64,000 bases of DNA from Acestrorhynchus altus. Lineage: Eukaryota > Chordata > Actinopteri > Characiformes > Acestrorhynchidae. A program made the translations under genes and the position numbers. The notes under the pieces are model-generated. The model made no database searches. It was not told where the DNA came from and worked only from the letters and a program-made list of their open reading frames with translations. Shown here one piece after another: positions 45,882 through 57,245 of this stretch. Positions within the stretch are counted from its first letter, which is position 1. Each line of letters begins with the position of its first letter. The DNA is taken from contig CM067523.1 of assembly GCA_034509495.1 (NCBI GenBank), positions 19,759,477-19,823,476 on the forward strand. Direction: 5' to 3'.

Positions 45882-46315
45882 TCAATAGTTGTATTATTGG
45901 TGTTTAAATTAAAAGTTCATCCACGCTGAAGGGAGAAATTTAATGTATTTTCCATCTTTTGCAGCAAAAAAGCTCAGAAGCCCTTAAAGAGAGTAGAGTT
46001 GTGGACTGCTGCCACCTACTGGTTGAAAAGAGACACTGATGAACAAAGAGCTTATATAGGAAAGTACACACATGATCTTGCAGGCTTTATTTGCTGGAAG
46101 AAAACATAATTAGAAAAAGCAACGTGTTTTCTTTAGTAAACGAATCGATTTAATAAGCAGCCATTAAATACTGTTAACCCGTTTCACCTAATATCTAAAA
46201 GAGAAGGTTTTAAATTGATATCCATTTCACATCCCCAATTATACACTTGTTTTTGCTGGTTGACACTAGTACTGTAGATGAAGATATGGACCACTGCTAG
46301 TATGCCATACCCATT

Positions 46316-46317
<2 letters not shown>

Positions 46318-46362
<45 letters not shown>

Positions 46363-46413
46363 GCTACTACTACTACTATTAATACTACTACACTGAAGAA
46401 TCTCTATGAAGTG

Positions 46414-46446
<33 letters not shown>
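46318..46446 (+). repeat. ATT, CTA and TG simple repeats
   Basis: ATT 46318-46362, short CTA units after it, and TG 46419-46446. Confidence 0.9.
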
Positions 46447-46448
<2 letters not shown>

Positions 46449-46474
46449 TTTATATGATAAACAGCAAATTCAGC

Positions 46475-46508
46475 TTACAGCAGTTAAGCCCCACCCATTC
46501 AGCCTACA
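46475..46508 (+). repeat. Repeat family C, single unit
   Basis: CAGCAGTTAAGCCCCACCCA then TTCAGCCTACAG, matching the unit amplified at 7988-8214. Confidence 0.7.
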
Positions 46509-47124
46509 GTTACAAATATGAGTTTGTTTATATGAAACAGCAAAAAATAAAGACAAATATATAAAGCTGGTTTTCAATCAGTCCGCTCAATCATTTCACC
46601 TACACCCAGCGGTCTGGACTGTTTACATGTATGTGAGTTTAATAAACAGAACACACATGCAGATCTGCTGCTCAGTCACACGCAATGGTTTTGATCCGTT
46701 ATGGAGCACTCTGAGCGTAAACCAGTTACAAGCTGGTTTATCAGCATGTGATCAATACAGAAAGCAGCTGCTGCTCTGCAGCACACACACCTCCCTCTCC
46801 AGAGCACAGGAGAACAGAATGGATGAATGGGGGTAATTAGTGCTGAAGATCATTGATGGAAGCCTTGTTCCACCCTGCTGCAGCTTTACGAGGGATGGAG
46901 GGTGAGGGGAGGGAGGGATTCACAGCTGAGACTGGGCCTTTACTGCAGCTTCAGGACACTCCCCGAGGTCACAACATATGGTGGCTTATCTGAGCAGTGA
47001 GTTAGATGTTGGGTTACTCTATATGAACTGTATCTTCAAACTTACATCCATATATAATACAGGTGTGTGGTTATTGTTATATGGGAAAAGTAACATGCAT
47101 ACATACAGTATGACTGAGACCTAT

Positions 47125-47128
<4 letters not shown>

Positions 47129-47169
<41 letters not shown>
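47129..47169 (+). repeat. CA microsatellite
   Basis: About 20 CA units. Confidence 0.95.
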
Positions 47170-47174
<5 letters not shown>

Positions 47175-48257
47175 TGTATGCATGTTCTCTCACCAGAGGC
47201 CTCACCAATAGCAACAAAATAATAACTTCTCAAAATTTTTCATGGCGATGCTCATAATGCCACTAGAGGCTGCTGACTTTATTATATTATGCTTTCAGCA
47301 GGCCTCACTTGTTCTGTTTTATGTTTACTATTCTGTTTTAAGGGCCTGCAATTAATTACACACACTGTTGATCAAACTCATAGGGCACAAAGCTCACACA
47401 CCATAAACCACAGCGCATGAAATGCTGGGCCTTTTGTAACACTGCTCCCTTCATCAACAGCAGGCCAACAAATTCCCAAACGCAGCAGAGGCGTGGATAA
47501 TAAAGTTCGTAGGTGAAACTGAGGCATTAACATGAATATAAACACTGAAATATGTAAAGAGGGATTACTGAGAATGAGATGATGATGTTATGGATCTGGA
47601 ACTGATTGTTAACTGAAGTTAAATCATTTTTCAAATGTTTACCTAATAAAAACCTCACTTGTTTTGCATTTTTCCAAAACAAAATGGCTGGGAAAAAACA
47701 TGACAAGTATGTGTTTTGATTCAAAAGCAGTGTCACATACTGTTCCAGCACACGCGACAACACTAGTCGCCCCGCTTAGCACCTAACAGATATTTTGGTA
47801 CTTCAAAGTGGGATGAGGACCGTGTCAGGTCTCTAAAATTGGAGGTAATATTAAAACTAATTCTCTCCCTTTTCAGCCCCTTCACTTCAGCCTGTGTGTG
47901 AGAGGAATTAGACTGTAGACGCTCATTTCATTGCATAACCAACTCACTCAGTCTCAGAAAAGGACATTTCACCTTTTATTCTCTGTAAAACAGAGAACTT
48001 ATCAAACTCTCAATGTAAAGTGCTTTAGCTACAGATTGGACTGAGTTGCATATGCAATCCTTTATATGAAACAGATTAATGATAAATTTAAAGGAAATTT
48101 GACATTTTGACATTTGATGGTCAGGGTGGTTGAAAAGCTGGTAAAGCAGCTGGTAAAGATGGTTAATTGTCAGCTTTGAACAGTATAGTATTTCTCTTCA
48201 TTTGAGTGTGGTGGTTTAGCTATCTACCAGAATAACCAACTGGAACAATTTGGTTAA

Positions 48258-48440
48258 GATAGATAGCTAGATAGATTCAACTTTATTGTCGTTGCTCAGT
48301 TGTAGTACATAGCAACGAAATGCAGTTAGCATCTACCAGAAGTGCAAAATAGTTGCAAAAGTGCAAACAAGAAAAACTGTGCAAGTGTCCAATAAGTAGG
48401 CATAGTGCAGGAGATCACATAATATACGGTATCAAATTAT
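48258..48440 (+). mobile_element. Dispersed retroelement-tail-like repeat
   Basis: GATA units followed by TTCAACTTTATTGTCGTTGC and GCAACGAAATGCAGTTAGCA, a common fish repeat module. Confidence 0.5.
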
Positions 48441-48622
48441 GATAAATACAGTTATAAATGTGCAAATATGGACAATATGTGCAAATATGCTGGATGGAGC
48501 TTAAGCTGGATGACCAGTGTTGTCATATTGGTCATGCTGGTTATGGACAGTGGTATTTTTATCTTTAAAATATTTCACAGTAGTATACATGTCAGTAAAC
48601 AAGTGAAATAAAACAAATTATG

Positions 48623-48627
<5 letters not shown>

Positions 48628-48654
<27 letters not shown>

Positions 48655-48760
48655 TTGATCACTGTTACAATTAAAAGCTGTCAGTCATGTACAAAGGTTT
48701 ATGCACCACTGTGCTGAAGTGTAAATATTATATATATATATATATATATATATGAGCAGA

Positions 48761-48792
<32 letters not shown>
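48628..48792 (+). repeat. AAT repeat and two TA arrays
   Basis: AAT 48628-48652; TA 48729-48752 and 48762-48792, separated by GAGCAGAG. The pair is self-complementary. Confidence 0.9.
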
Positions 48793-48795
<3 letters not shown>

Positions 48796-49395
48796 TTTTT
48801 CCAGCTGTTGTAAAATAACGTAGAACCAGTTTAATGCATAAAATAAAAATAAGTAATTTGATGCAGTCTTTGCATGTTTAATTTACTTTGATCATTTACT
48901 GTAAACTCATTTACTGTACTGTATAACCTGTATATAAGCAATGTTGTATATGTATCTGCTCCTATTTTTTTATTTCTATTTTCATTGCCTTTTTGTCTAT
49001 CTACATTTGTCTTATCTATCAGTTTGTGTTTATGCATGATTACAAGATTTATTTACCTCCTTTCATATCACCAACAGAACCTTTCAAATTCACCATAAAG
49101 TACTACCTTGTTGGGAGAAAGGAGGAAGGGTTGTCACGTTTTCTCTCTCTTTCCCCTCTCTCTCTCTATCTAAAATGAAATGATCTTGAAACCCTTCAGG
49201 AGGAGGTGCAGAGTAAGGATGGGAGCTGAATAGAGGTGAGGTGAAGAGAGAGAAAGGGGCTCAAAAGAACAAACTGCATGTAATCTAGTGAAGTATGTGG
49301 CCCTGAGGAGGTGGCATGAGGAGGGGCTGTGGTGTGGTTTGGGGCAGTAAGGGGCAGAAGACGGGAGGGGGGGGGGGCTGTAGAGCCACATGGCC

Positions 49396-49426
49396 ACAAA
49401 CGGTGCTGCTTTTAACAAGAGAAGGA

Positions 49427-49462
<36 letters not shown>

Positions 49463-49535
49463 GAAACGAGCAAGAGGAGCAGCTGGATTCACACCATCCC
49501 CACATTAACAGTTCTGCTTTTCTGTTCACAGTCAG
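49396..49535 (+). other. Putative non-coding exon 1 of the basp1-like gene
   Basis: BASP1 genes have a non-coding first exon. The best donor upstream is TCAG followed by GTTAGT (exon end 49535), downstream of a GA repeat (49428-49460). The start is not defined. The assignment is inference and needs transcript support. Confidence 0.3.
49428..49460 (+). repeat. GA microsatellite in the putative basp1-like 5' region
   Basis: About 16 GA units; a GAGA-type element close to the presumed transcription start. Confidence 0.9.
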
Positions 49536-49916
49536 GTTAGTAGCAATGCATGTGCCGGTTCCTGTGTGACTGAGAGAGGGGTAGAGGAGCAGATTGGGTG
49601 GATGCTCAGTCTGCTCTTTGTTCTCCACTCAGTTTTGCAACGTTGAGGTTTAGGTTTTCTCTCTGAATGTACAGTTTAAACCCCAGTTTAATGCATGCGG
49701 GTGCAGATCTGTTTACTTTTATTTTGTGGTTAATAGAAGCTGGGGTGGGTGTGGGGCTGTGGTGGGGCGGTGGCTGTAGGTCTTGTGGAGGATGGGGTGG
49801 CTGTAGGTCTGTGGAGGATAGGGGTGGCTGTAGTCAGTGAATCCAGTGGAAAGGAGAAATATAATGGAGTGTAATGGCAATGATATGCAGTGTGATGTAA
49901 GAAATGAAAGGAGTGA

Positions 49917-49952
<36 letters not shown>

Positions 49953-52900
49953 CTCATAGTGGTCTGCTTTGTGCTGTAGCAGCTCTTTGCCCCACAGGTT
50001 CCTCTAGGTACTTATCTTCCCTCCTGATTTCTGTTTTTCCAGATGAAACTTGCTCTACACCAGTTTTCAATTTCCCCATCTGTTGTGGGAGACCATGAGG
50101 CTGCAGGGGGCATGAGAGGGAACAAAGGAGGAGGGGGGGTGTGGAGGTTGGTTGGGGGGGGGGGGTACAGTCAGGGGGCATTTGGTTTTCCAGTGCATTT
50201 CTTACCACCCTTGAATTGCCCTTTGCTGTGGTTAAAGTGGCAGAGCTTCACTCAGATCACGCAAACAGAACAGACGCTTCGAATACTGTATATTGCTGCT
50301 GTCCCGCAAAACCCTTGTATCTCCGTTTTCACCGTTTTTCACTTTTTGATATCATGCAAGTCTGGTCGTTCACACTGTGTCATCATTTCGGGGTGTATGC
50401 GTCAATAGAAATGCTCCCAAAATAATGCAAAATATTTTGTTTCCACAGTTAACGTACACTTGAGTTATTAATAAAAAAAAATACACATTAGAGGTGAGCG
50501 ATTATGGCGAATAATGAAATAATACAACATTAAAATGATGTATTTTTGAATCTAGTACATTCTCAGCATGGATTGAGTGTAAGCATGATTGGATTTACTA
50601 TTAAATGCATAGTACATTTAAGCTATATTGATTAGATTTATATTGATTACATGGCATTTTCTCATTCCCACTTAACTCAAATGAAAGTGACACCTCAGCT
50701 CCACAGGCTAGAAGACTGTACCGTCATTTTTGCATCACCCTCGCACTCTTTAACCTCCTCCTCTATTAAGCCCTCCGATCACATCTATATGGATATTCCT
50801 TATTCCTACAGTACGTCCAGCATGGACCACCATGTGCTGCTGTTCCTGCTGGAGTCAGCAGAATAAAGGGCTTGCTTAGCTTTATCCCTCACAACGTCCC
50901 ACACCAGCTACTGTATGCCATATTAGGGCCATATTTAATGTCATGAATAACCTGTGGGGTGCCGTTTTAATGAAATGGGGAGAGTTGGGGCTGGTGGGCA
51001 GCTAGTGCATGGTGAAGCTGTGCTTTTGGATTGATTTGTGTATAGGCTTGACTATGCATGGGGCTATAGATGCCCCAGTGCAGTACTATGGACAGCTCCT
51101 AGTGTAATTACCCTCATCTTGCACCTCCCCCTTATAATTACCCCTCGGGAGCAGCTCCTGGTGCACTTACCCCCCTAGCTGCCGCACATGCAACTGCCAT
51201 TGGGATTTCAATAAAAACTCCTTTGAATCAGAAATGTGGTTTTGTAGTGCGACATATATATCCCATATATGCACATCTATAATCAAAATATGGTTAATTC
51301 GGTTTCATGTGGCCCATTATTGATTATTTGGTCATTTTACAACTGACTTTAATAATAGCGTCCATATTTATGTATGTTTTAAAGAAGTGCTTCATGAAGG
51401 TTCATCAAAAATCATGAGGAAGTTTCGTTTTTAAGAATTTTATTCTATGAACAGGAAGTTGAAGTATGTCGAAAGCTGTTGTTCTCCTTTCCTAAACTGT
51501 ATAAAGGTAGGGGTGGTGGTCAGAGGGTCCACTGTGCACATCAGCCTTTTTTTTTTTATCCGATTAAACTTTTGACCTCATAAACATATGGAAAGCTTCA
51601 GCAACGCACTGTGATTTACTCATCCTGTTGTTTTTGGTCTGGTGTTGAGAGACCTTGGTGTTGGAAGCCTTGTGTGCACCGTTGTTTTATCTAATCAGGC
51701 CGTTTCACCCACCCTTATCTCCTCGCTGCACTGAGCCTTGAGCGAAAGTCTGAACAGTTCACAACAGCTTGTGCACTGGTTCACATGACAGTGTGTATTT
51801 ACATTTACATTTAGAGCTTAATACTGTTATGCAGAGCTCTTGCATGTGATTGTTACCCAGGTAGGAGAAGGCAGAGTTAGGAGTCTTATCCAAGAACGAG
51901 TAGAGTGTCGTGCTTGTCCAGACAGGGAATCAACCACGGGGAAGATGGTGTTATTACTACTGTACAGAAACTACCATCTTATCAAATTATTGCTGAGTAT
52001 CACTATTAACATGAATAAATATTGATTTAAAATGTATTCTTTGTATTTGCTTATTTATTTACCTGTGTGAATGTTATTTGTTTTTATTTAAGTGCTTTGA
52101 GTTACACGCTACACCCTGTGATGTCATATGTTAATATAGTACAAGGACAAAATACCACTGGTCACCTTTATTTAAGGTCAAATAACAGTTTTATGTTTAA
52201 AACTAAATCGGAATACATGCTGCCAAGTGTACTTTTAACAATACTTTACAATAATCTTTATTTGCATAAGGATTTGTCACCCCCTCTGGTGAAAGTAAAG
52301 AAATGAATATCAATTTTTAATTTAGGATTGTGTATCCCAGTTCTCAAAAAATATATTGGGATATTAATTTTTGTCGCTCAACCCTAATCAGCAGATCTTT
52401 TCATGCCGTCCCGACTCACTAAATTCAATCTTGAGAGTCTTGTTTTCCCAGGACATAGAGGTCAGTTTTTTTTTTTAAAGTAATCTATCTGCTTCAGTTT
52501 TTCAGTCTTTCTCACGAGAGAGTTTCTGCGAGGGTTCTGAAACGTCTCTGAGTGAAAAATGGGTGCTCTTTTGGCAGACTGCTTACTCCACATTCCACAG
52601 TTACACACACAAGAGTCTAGGTTGGAGTTTACAAGAACCATGTGAAGTTCCCTTGCAGTAGCCATTTGGCCATTCGTCTTTTGTTCATCCCTTTCCTTGG
52701 CCGAGCCTGGGCTGCATTCACTTTCTCTCCATGGCAGAGTTTGCTTTAGGCAACACTGAGCGTCCTTTAAGAGAGGACAGAAATGTTGGCATGCTTCAGT
52801 GTTTCTAACTTTTATCGTCCCCCATCTGCATCAGCGTTGATTAAAGTGATAGTTTGGACGAAAATCAAATGTTGACAGTTTTCCCTTTGTCAAAAATGTA

Positions 52901-53200
52901 GTTGATCAGCCAAGACTTTGGTGTTTGGTGTTTGGTGTCTGAAGTTGGTTTCTTTAGTTTTACCCTGGAGCTCTGAACCTAATGTAACTAACAAGTAATG
53001 GAAGCTTATTTACACCACCCATCTGGGCCAATCCAAGCACATTTTAACAAGAGGGGTTAAATAAACATCTAGAATGTCATATAATGTACGATGTGGTACA
53101 CTCTAGTGCACTTGGTTTCTGAAATGGTATGACCCACTGTTATCTAGTACATGGCCTAAAGAACAGAGAAGACCTTAACTACTTTTCTCATCTTTTACAG
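49536..53200 (+). other. Presumed basp1-like intron 1
   Basis: 3.7 kb. Contains a diverged GGTGGCTGTAGGTCTGTGGA repeat (49740-49835), TG (49918-49951), G-runs at 50128-50164, and a SINE-like fragment at 51795-51965 (TTTACATTTACATTT and AATCAACCACGG). The acceptor TCTTTTACAG ends at 53200. Confidence 0.5.
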
Positions 53201-53208
53201 AACACATC

Positions 53209-55173
53209 ATGGGAGGCAAGCTAAGCAAGAAGAAGAAGGGATATGATGTCAGTGACCCCAAGGATAAAAAGGAGGAGAGTTCAGTGGTAGCAACATCAGC
53301 TACGGAGCAGAAGGATGAAGCCACTGAGGCCAGCAAGGCTGCAGAAAATGCAACCGAGCAAGTGGCTGCTGGTTCTACTGAATCTCCAGCACCTGGAGCA
53401 GAAGTAGAACCGGAAGTTGCCCCGTCAGAGAAAGAGGTGGAGGAGAAGAAAGAACCTACTGAAAGTTCCCAGCAACCTGCCGCTGCACCGGAGGAACCAG
53501 CAGCTGCACCTGCTCCAGTAGAGGCTAAATCTGACATAGAGGAACGGGCTCAGAAAGAACCAGTAGCTGCACCAGAGAAACCATCAGCTTCCCTGGTAGA
53601 GGCTGCTGCTGCTCCAACAGTGAAAGCCTTATCAGGAAAGGTAGAGGAAAAAGAGCCTGAAGTTGCCCCAGAAGACATTGTACCTGCCCTAGTAGAGACA
53701 GTATCATCCCCAGTGGAAGCCACTCCTGCTGCAGTTGAGGCTGCTCCTGCCCCAGTGGAAGCTGTATCAGCACAGGTAGAGGATGCACCTGCCACCAAAG
53801 AGCCTGCAGTGGATCCAGAAGAGACTGTGCCTGCTCCAGTGGAAACTGTACGTGCCTCAGTAGAGACTGTATCTTCCCCAGTTGAGGCTGTTCCTGCTCC
53901 ATTGGAAGCTGTACCTCCCCCGACGGAGGCTGCACCTTTCCCTGAAGAGCCTCCAGTTACCACAGTGGAGGCCATAGTTATGCAAGTGGAATCTGTGCTT
54001 GTCCCTGAGGAATCAGCAGCTTCACCACTGGAGCCTAAAGCTCTACCACAAGAACCAGCTGTTGCAGAACCAGAAACTACCCCAGAGGAACCTGTAGCTG
54101 TCCCAGAGGAGCCTGTCAATACCCCACAAGAACCACCTTCTGCAGAACCTGTAGCTGCAGAAGAGGAACCAGAACCTGAACCAATAGCTGTTGAACCTGT
54201 GGCTGCACCTGAAGAATCTGTATCTGCAAAAGAAGAGCCTGCACAAGAAGAGACTATAGCTACACCTGAAGAACCTGTAGCTGTATCAGACGAACCTGCA
54301 AAAGAAGAGACTGTGGTTGCACCAGAAGAGCCTGTACCAGTACCACAAGAACCTTTAGGAGAAAAAATTACACTAGAAGAACGTCTGCTTGCAACTGATG
54401 AACCTGAATCTGTACCAGATGAATCTGCACCAGAAGAGCCTGTACCTGTACCAAAAGAACCTTTAGGAGAAAAAATTACACTAGAAGAATGTCTGCCTGC
54501 ACCTGATGAACCTGAAGCTGTACCAGAGGAATCTGCATCAGAAGAGCCTGTACCTGCAGCTGAGGAACCTGTAGCAGCTCCTGAAGAGGCTGTAGCTCAT
54601 GAGGTACCTGAACCCACACCAGAAGAGCTTGCAGCAGTACAGGTAGTGGAAGAAGCTGTACAGGAGGTCATAAGCTCCATACAATTTCAGCAAGTATTTG
54701 CACAACCACCTGAGCCTACTGCTGTTGCTTTAGAACCTGCACCTGAACCCTCTGCTGCTCCTGAGCCTTCAGAAACAAAAGTAGAACCTGAGCCTGCGGA
54801 GCAACTGGAGAGCGAAGAACAGATTCCTGAAATTGTGATTTCTGAGTCGGTTTCAGGCAATGAGCTTTCGGCTGAGGAAACCGGTACTTGCACTCATGGT
54901 ACAGAGGAGAAGTTGGACAACGGAGAGTGTGACGGCGCCAAAGTGAAGGAAGAACCCTCTGCAACTGAACCTAAAGTTAACGGGGAGTGTAAGGAGAAGC
55001 CCAACGGGGATACTAATGGAGATGCCCATGAAGATGCCCAGGAGTGTGTGAATGGAGTGGTGGGGGAAAAAGCTGCTCAAGAACACACTGACTGTGAACT
55101 AAAAAAGGATTTGAACCTAGCTTCTGACCCCACTGCAGATATGGTGGTCAGCCAGGCCATCGATACTGCATGA
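53209..55173 (+). CDS. basp1: BASP1-like (NAP-22/CAP-23 family) protein, enlarged
   Basis: One exon, 654 residues, about three times the 227 of human BASP1. The N-terminus MGGKLSKKKKGYDVSD is the family signature: Gly2 for N-myristoylation and a Lys cluster that binds acidic lipids and calmodulin. Family role: inner plasma-membrane protein that clusters PIP2, acts in growth cones, and is a nuclear corepressor with WT1. The rest is disordered and rich in Ala, Pro, Glu and Val: residues ~20-130 acidic; ~150-265 PVEA/PAPVEAV repeats; ~280-465 PEEPVA repeats with a 36-residue duplication (LGEKITLEE at 383-391 and 419-427); an amphipathic helix at 474-497; then an acidic tail with NGE/NGD motifs and several Cys. 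The ATG lies 8 bases after an AG acceptor, as in BASP1 genes. The family match rests on the N-terminus and gene structure; orthology to BASP1 versus a paralogue is open. Confidence 0.85.
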   Translation: MGGKLSKKKKGYDVSDPKDKKEESSVVATSATEQKDEATEASKAAENATEQVAAGSTESPAPGAEVEPEVAPSEKEVEEKKEPTESSQQPAAAPEEPAAAPAPVEAKSDIEERAQKEPVAAPEKPSASLVEAAAAPTVKALSGKVEEKEPEVAPEDIVPALVETVSSPVEATPAAVEAAPAPVEAVSAQVEDAPATKEPAVDPEETVPAPVETVRASVETVSSPVEAVPAPLEAVPPPTEAAPFPEEPPVTTVEAIVMQVESVLVPEESAASPLEPKALPQEPAVAEPETTPEEPVAVPEEPVNTPQEPPSAEPVAAEEEPEPEPIAVEPVAAPEESVSAKEEPAQEETIATPEEPVAVSDEPAKEETVVAPEEPVPVPQEPLGEKITLEERLLATDEPESVPDESAPEEPVPVPKEPLGEKITLEECLPAPDEPEAVPEESASEEPVPAAEEPVAAPEEAVAHEVPEPTPEELAAVQVVEEAVQEVISSIQFQQVFAQPPEPTAVALEPAPEPSAAPEPSETKVEPEPAEQLESEEQIPEIVISESVSGNELSAEETGTCTHGTEEKLDNGECDGAKVKEEPSATEPKVNGECKEKPNGDTNGDAHEDAQECVNGVVGEKAAQEHTDCELKKDLNLASDPTADMVVSQAIDTA

Positions 55174-55955
55174 ATTGAAACAAGCTTATAATGTGAATTC
55201 CACACTGATGCGATTTAAATTAAACATTGTCCAACAAACAGCACAGGCTTTCTGAAAAAAAAAAAATGTCTAAAATGCCTGTCGTGGTCTTCTCAGGCAT
55301 TCTGGTATTCTGGTCAACCCGAAAAAGAAATGAAACCACTCCAGAGCGCAGAGAACGACAAAAAGAACGCGAATTACAGAGAAGAAGAAAAGGAGAGAGC
55401 AAGCAGTGTTTTGGAGTCTTTGTACCCTTCTGTGTTTGGCGAAGGCTGTGCTGGTGAATATATAAACCAGAAAAATGTGAACAATAGTTATGCATAAACC
55501 AACCACGGAACTAAACTCTGGACACTAACCCCCCCCCCCCCCCCCAAGAAAAAAATCCCAAAAAAAGAAACAATGGAAATATGATTGGAATGAATAGTCT
55601 TGTGTTTGCGTGTGATTCAGACTGTGAATATAAAACTGGGTTATTGGATTAGCATTTAATAGTATATAATCTAATTTAGATTTCACATATCCTTTCCGTA
55701 TCCACGTAACAATCTTCTGCTTGTAATATGATGGGGCGAAAACAATGAGGAATGTTTTTAACGTGATGGCTTGGCTTAGAAAATAAAAAAAAAGGACTCT
55801 TATACCTTTAAACCTTGGTGCTTTCATTTTCACACCTTTCATTCTTACCTAAAACGAGTGCCTAAAGACAGAGACAGTCTTTTGTTAACTTGTTATATTT
55901 AAAAAAAACAAAAACAAAACAACATATTTCAAATAAATGTTTGAGAAACTTTAAC
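55174..55955 (+). other. basp1: basp1-like 3'UTR
   Basis: About 780 bp with a 17-C run (55529-55545) and an early AATAAA at 55782. It ends after AATAAA at 55932-55937, followed by a GT-rich stretch (GTGGTGGAGGTGCTGTGTTT) that fits a downstream cleavage element. Confidence 0.7.
55932..55937 (+). terminator. Poly(A) signal AATAAA of the basp1-like gene
   Basis: Canonical hexamer with GT-rich DNA 25-55 bases downstream. Confidence 0.65.
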
Positions 55956-56869
55956 GTCTGATGTGGTGGAGGTGCTGTGTTTGGGTGTGGGCTTCAAGAA
56001 CACACAAATGTCCCGTTGCAGATTTGCAGGCTGTTTTCAGGTGGATGACCCCTGCTCTGCTGACCTGCGTGTCATTGACTTTGTAAATTTGTTCAGCAGG
56101 GCCAGGTGGCTGTTAGAGGTTACAAGTTGCACAGAACTGGAATTTGGTACACAACGGTACTTGAATTCCATCTAAAATAGCAAAAAAATGTCATTTCAGT
56201 TTATTTATTCATTTAAACACTTAAACACCCGTATGGACAATAAATATATTAATAAAATACATAAAATGGACAAAAATTGTTCTGCAATTGTTTGACATAT
56301 ATTTAGAAATGAAGCAATATATATTAAACGTATCTCATATATGAAGAAATACCCATATATTTCTGTTCTGTATGGGTTTTAAGCACCAGAGTGATTCACT
56401 GCAGAGGTCTGGCCATGTTCGATGAATCCTCACTATCTTATAAAGACAGAGCAATCGGTTTCTCTGTTGTTAGTGGTGTCAGTAAACAAATGTCAAAATT
56501 TCTAACGAGCAGCAAAATCTTTCACAATGTTTGTTTCAGGTCGGCTGCGTGTGCAAAAAAGAGTTCTGTTTTACCTGGTGTTGGACTACATATGTCCGTG
56601 TACTGCTTGAATACACGGTGTAGAAGACGACGCAAGCTGTTAAACTGTATTTCACACTAATACGTTTAAGCACCTGCGTGCTTCATCAGCAGTGGCTGCA
56701 GCTTGCTGCGAATATCAGCAGGGCTGTGAAAGGGACTCGGTTTTTCAGATTTTGACTCACCGCTGTGCTGTGCGTTATTTTTTAGCCACTGTAATATATT
56801 CCATTATATGGCAACATTTTTTGGCTTATGCTTTATTTAAACGCTTAAACAGGACATGTGTCTTTATTG

Positions 56870-57245
56870 GACTGTAGTGTTTGTCAGTTAACTATCCAGC
56901 CAGATAGAGTGGAATGTGTCATGTTGTAAATAAAATATAAAATAAAATGTTATTGTGTTAAAAAGTTCATGTTTAATGTTAGGAGATTGTTAGAAGTCTG
57001 TTGGGAACAAATAGTGACATCCGATTGACTGCTTCGCAACACAACAGCAACGTAACCACAAACAATAGTGCACCAATAGTGCTGGATGTCTGCATTGTCA
57101 CGTTGAGTGACAGTTCTCTCTGGCCAATCAGAGCTCTGGGTTCATTACTCAACATACAAAAAAAGTAACCAGTTGAGGGACCAAGTTTATTTAATGGAGT
57201 AATGGAGTAATGCGTGACCAATGTATGAAAAGCCCCATTAGTGAG
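56870..57245. mobile_element. Non-autonomous DNA element, family E copy 2
   Basis: CTATCCAGCCAGATAGAGTG, AAGTCTGTTGGGAACAAATA and CAGAGCTCTGGGTTC correspond in order to the interior of 30080-30912. The left boundary is unresolved. Confidence 0.55.

Larger units (their letters stand above)
44461..49395. other. Intergenic region between dync1li2 and the basp1-like gene
   Basis: 4.9 kb, very AT-rich apart from the patch at 45130-45470. It holds ATT, TAG, TG, CA, AAT and TA simple repeats and dispersed-repeat pieces. No gene is supportable. Confidence 0.7.

Noticed and set aside
49170..49628. 152-codon minus-strand frame
   Set aside because: Driven by CT repeats opposite the GA tract and by Pro/Ser-rich low complexity; the opposite strand carries the presumed basp1-like first exon.
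53525..54119. Antisense frames of 136 and 189 codons over the basp1-like exon
   Set aside because: They arise from the biased GAA/CCT/GTA codon repeats on the plus strand, giving low-complexity Ser/Gly or Gln/Leu products with no family match.
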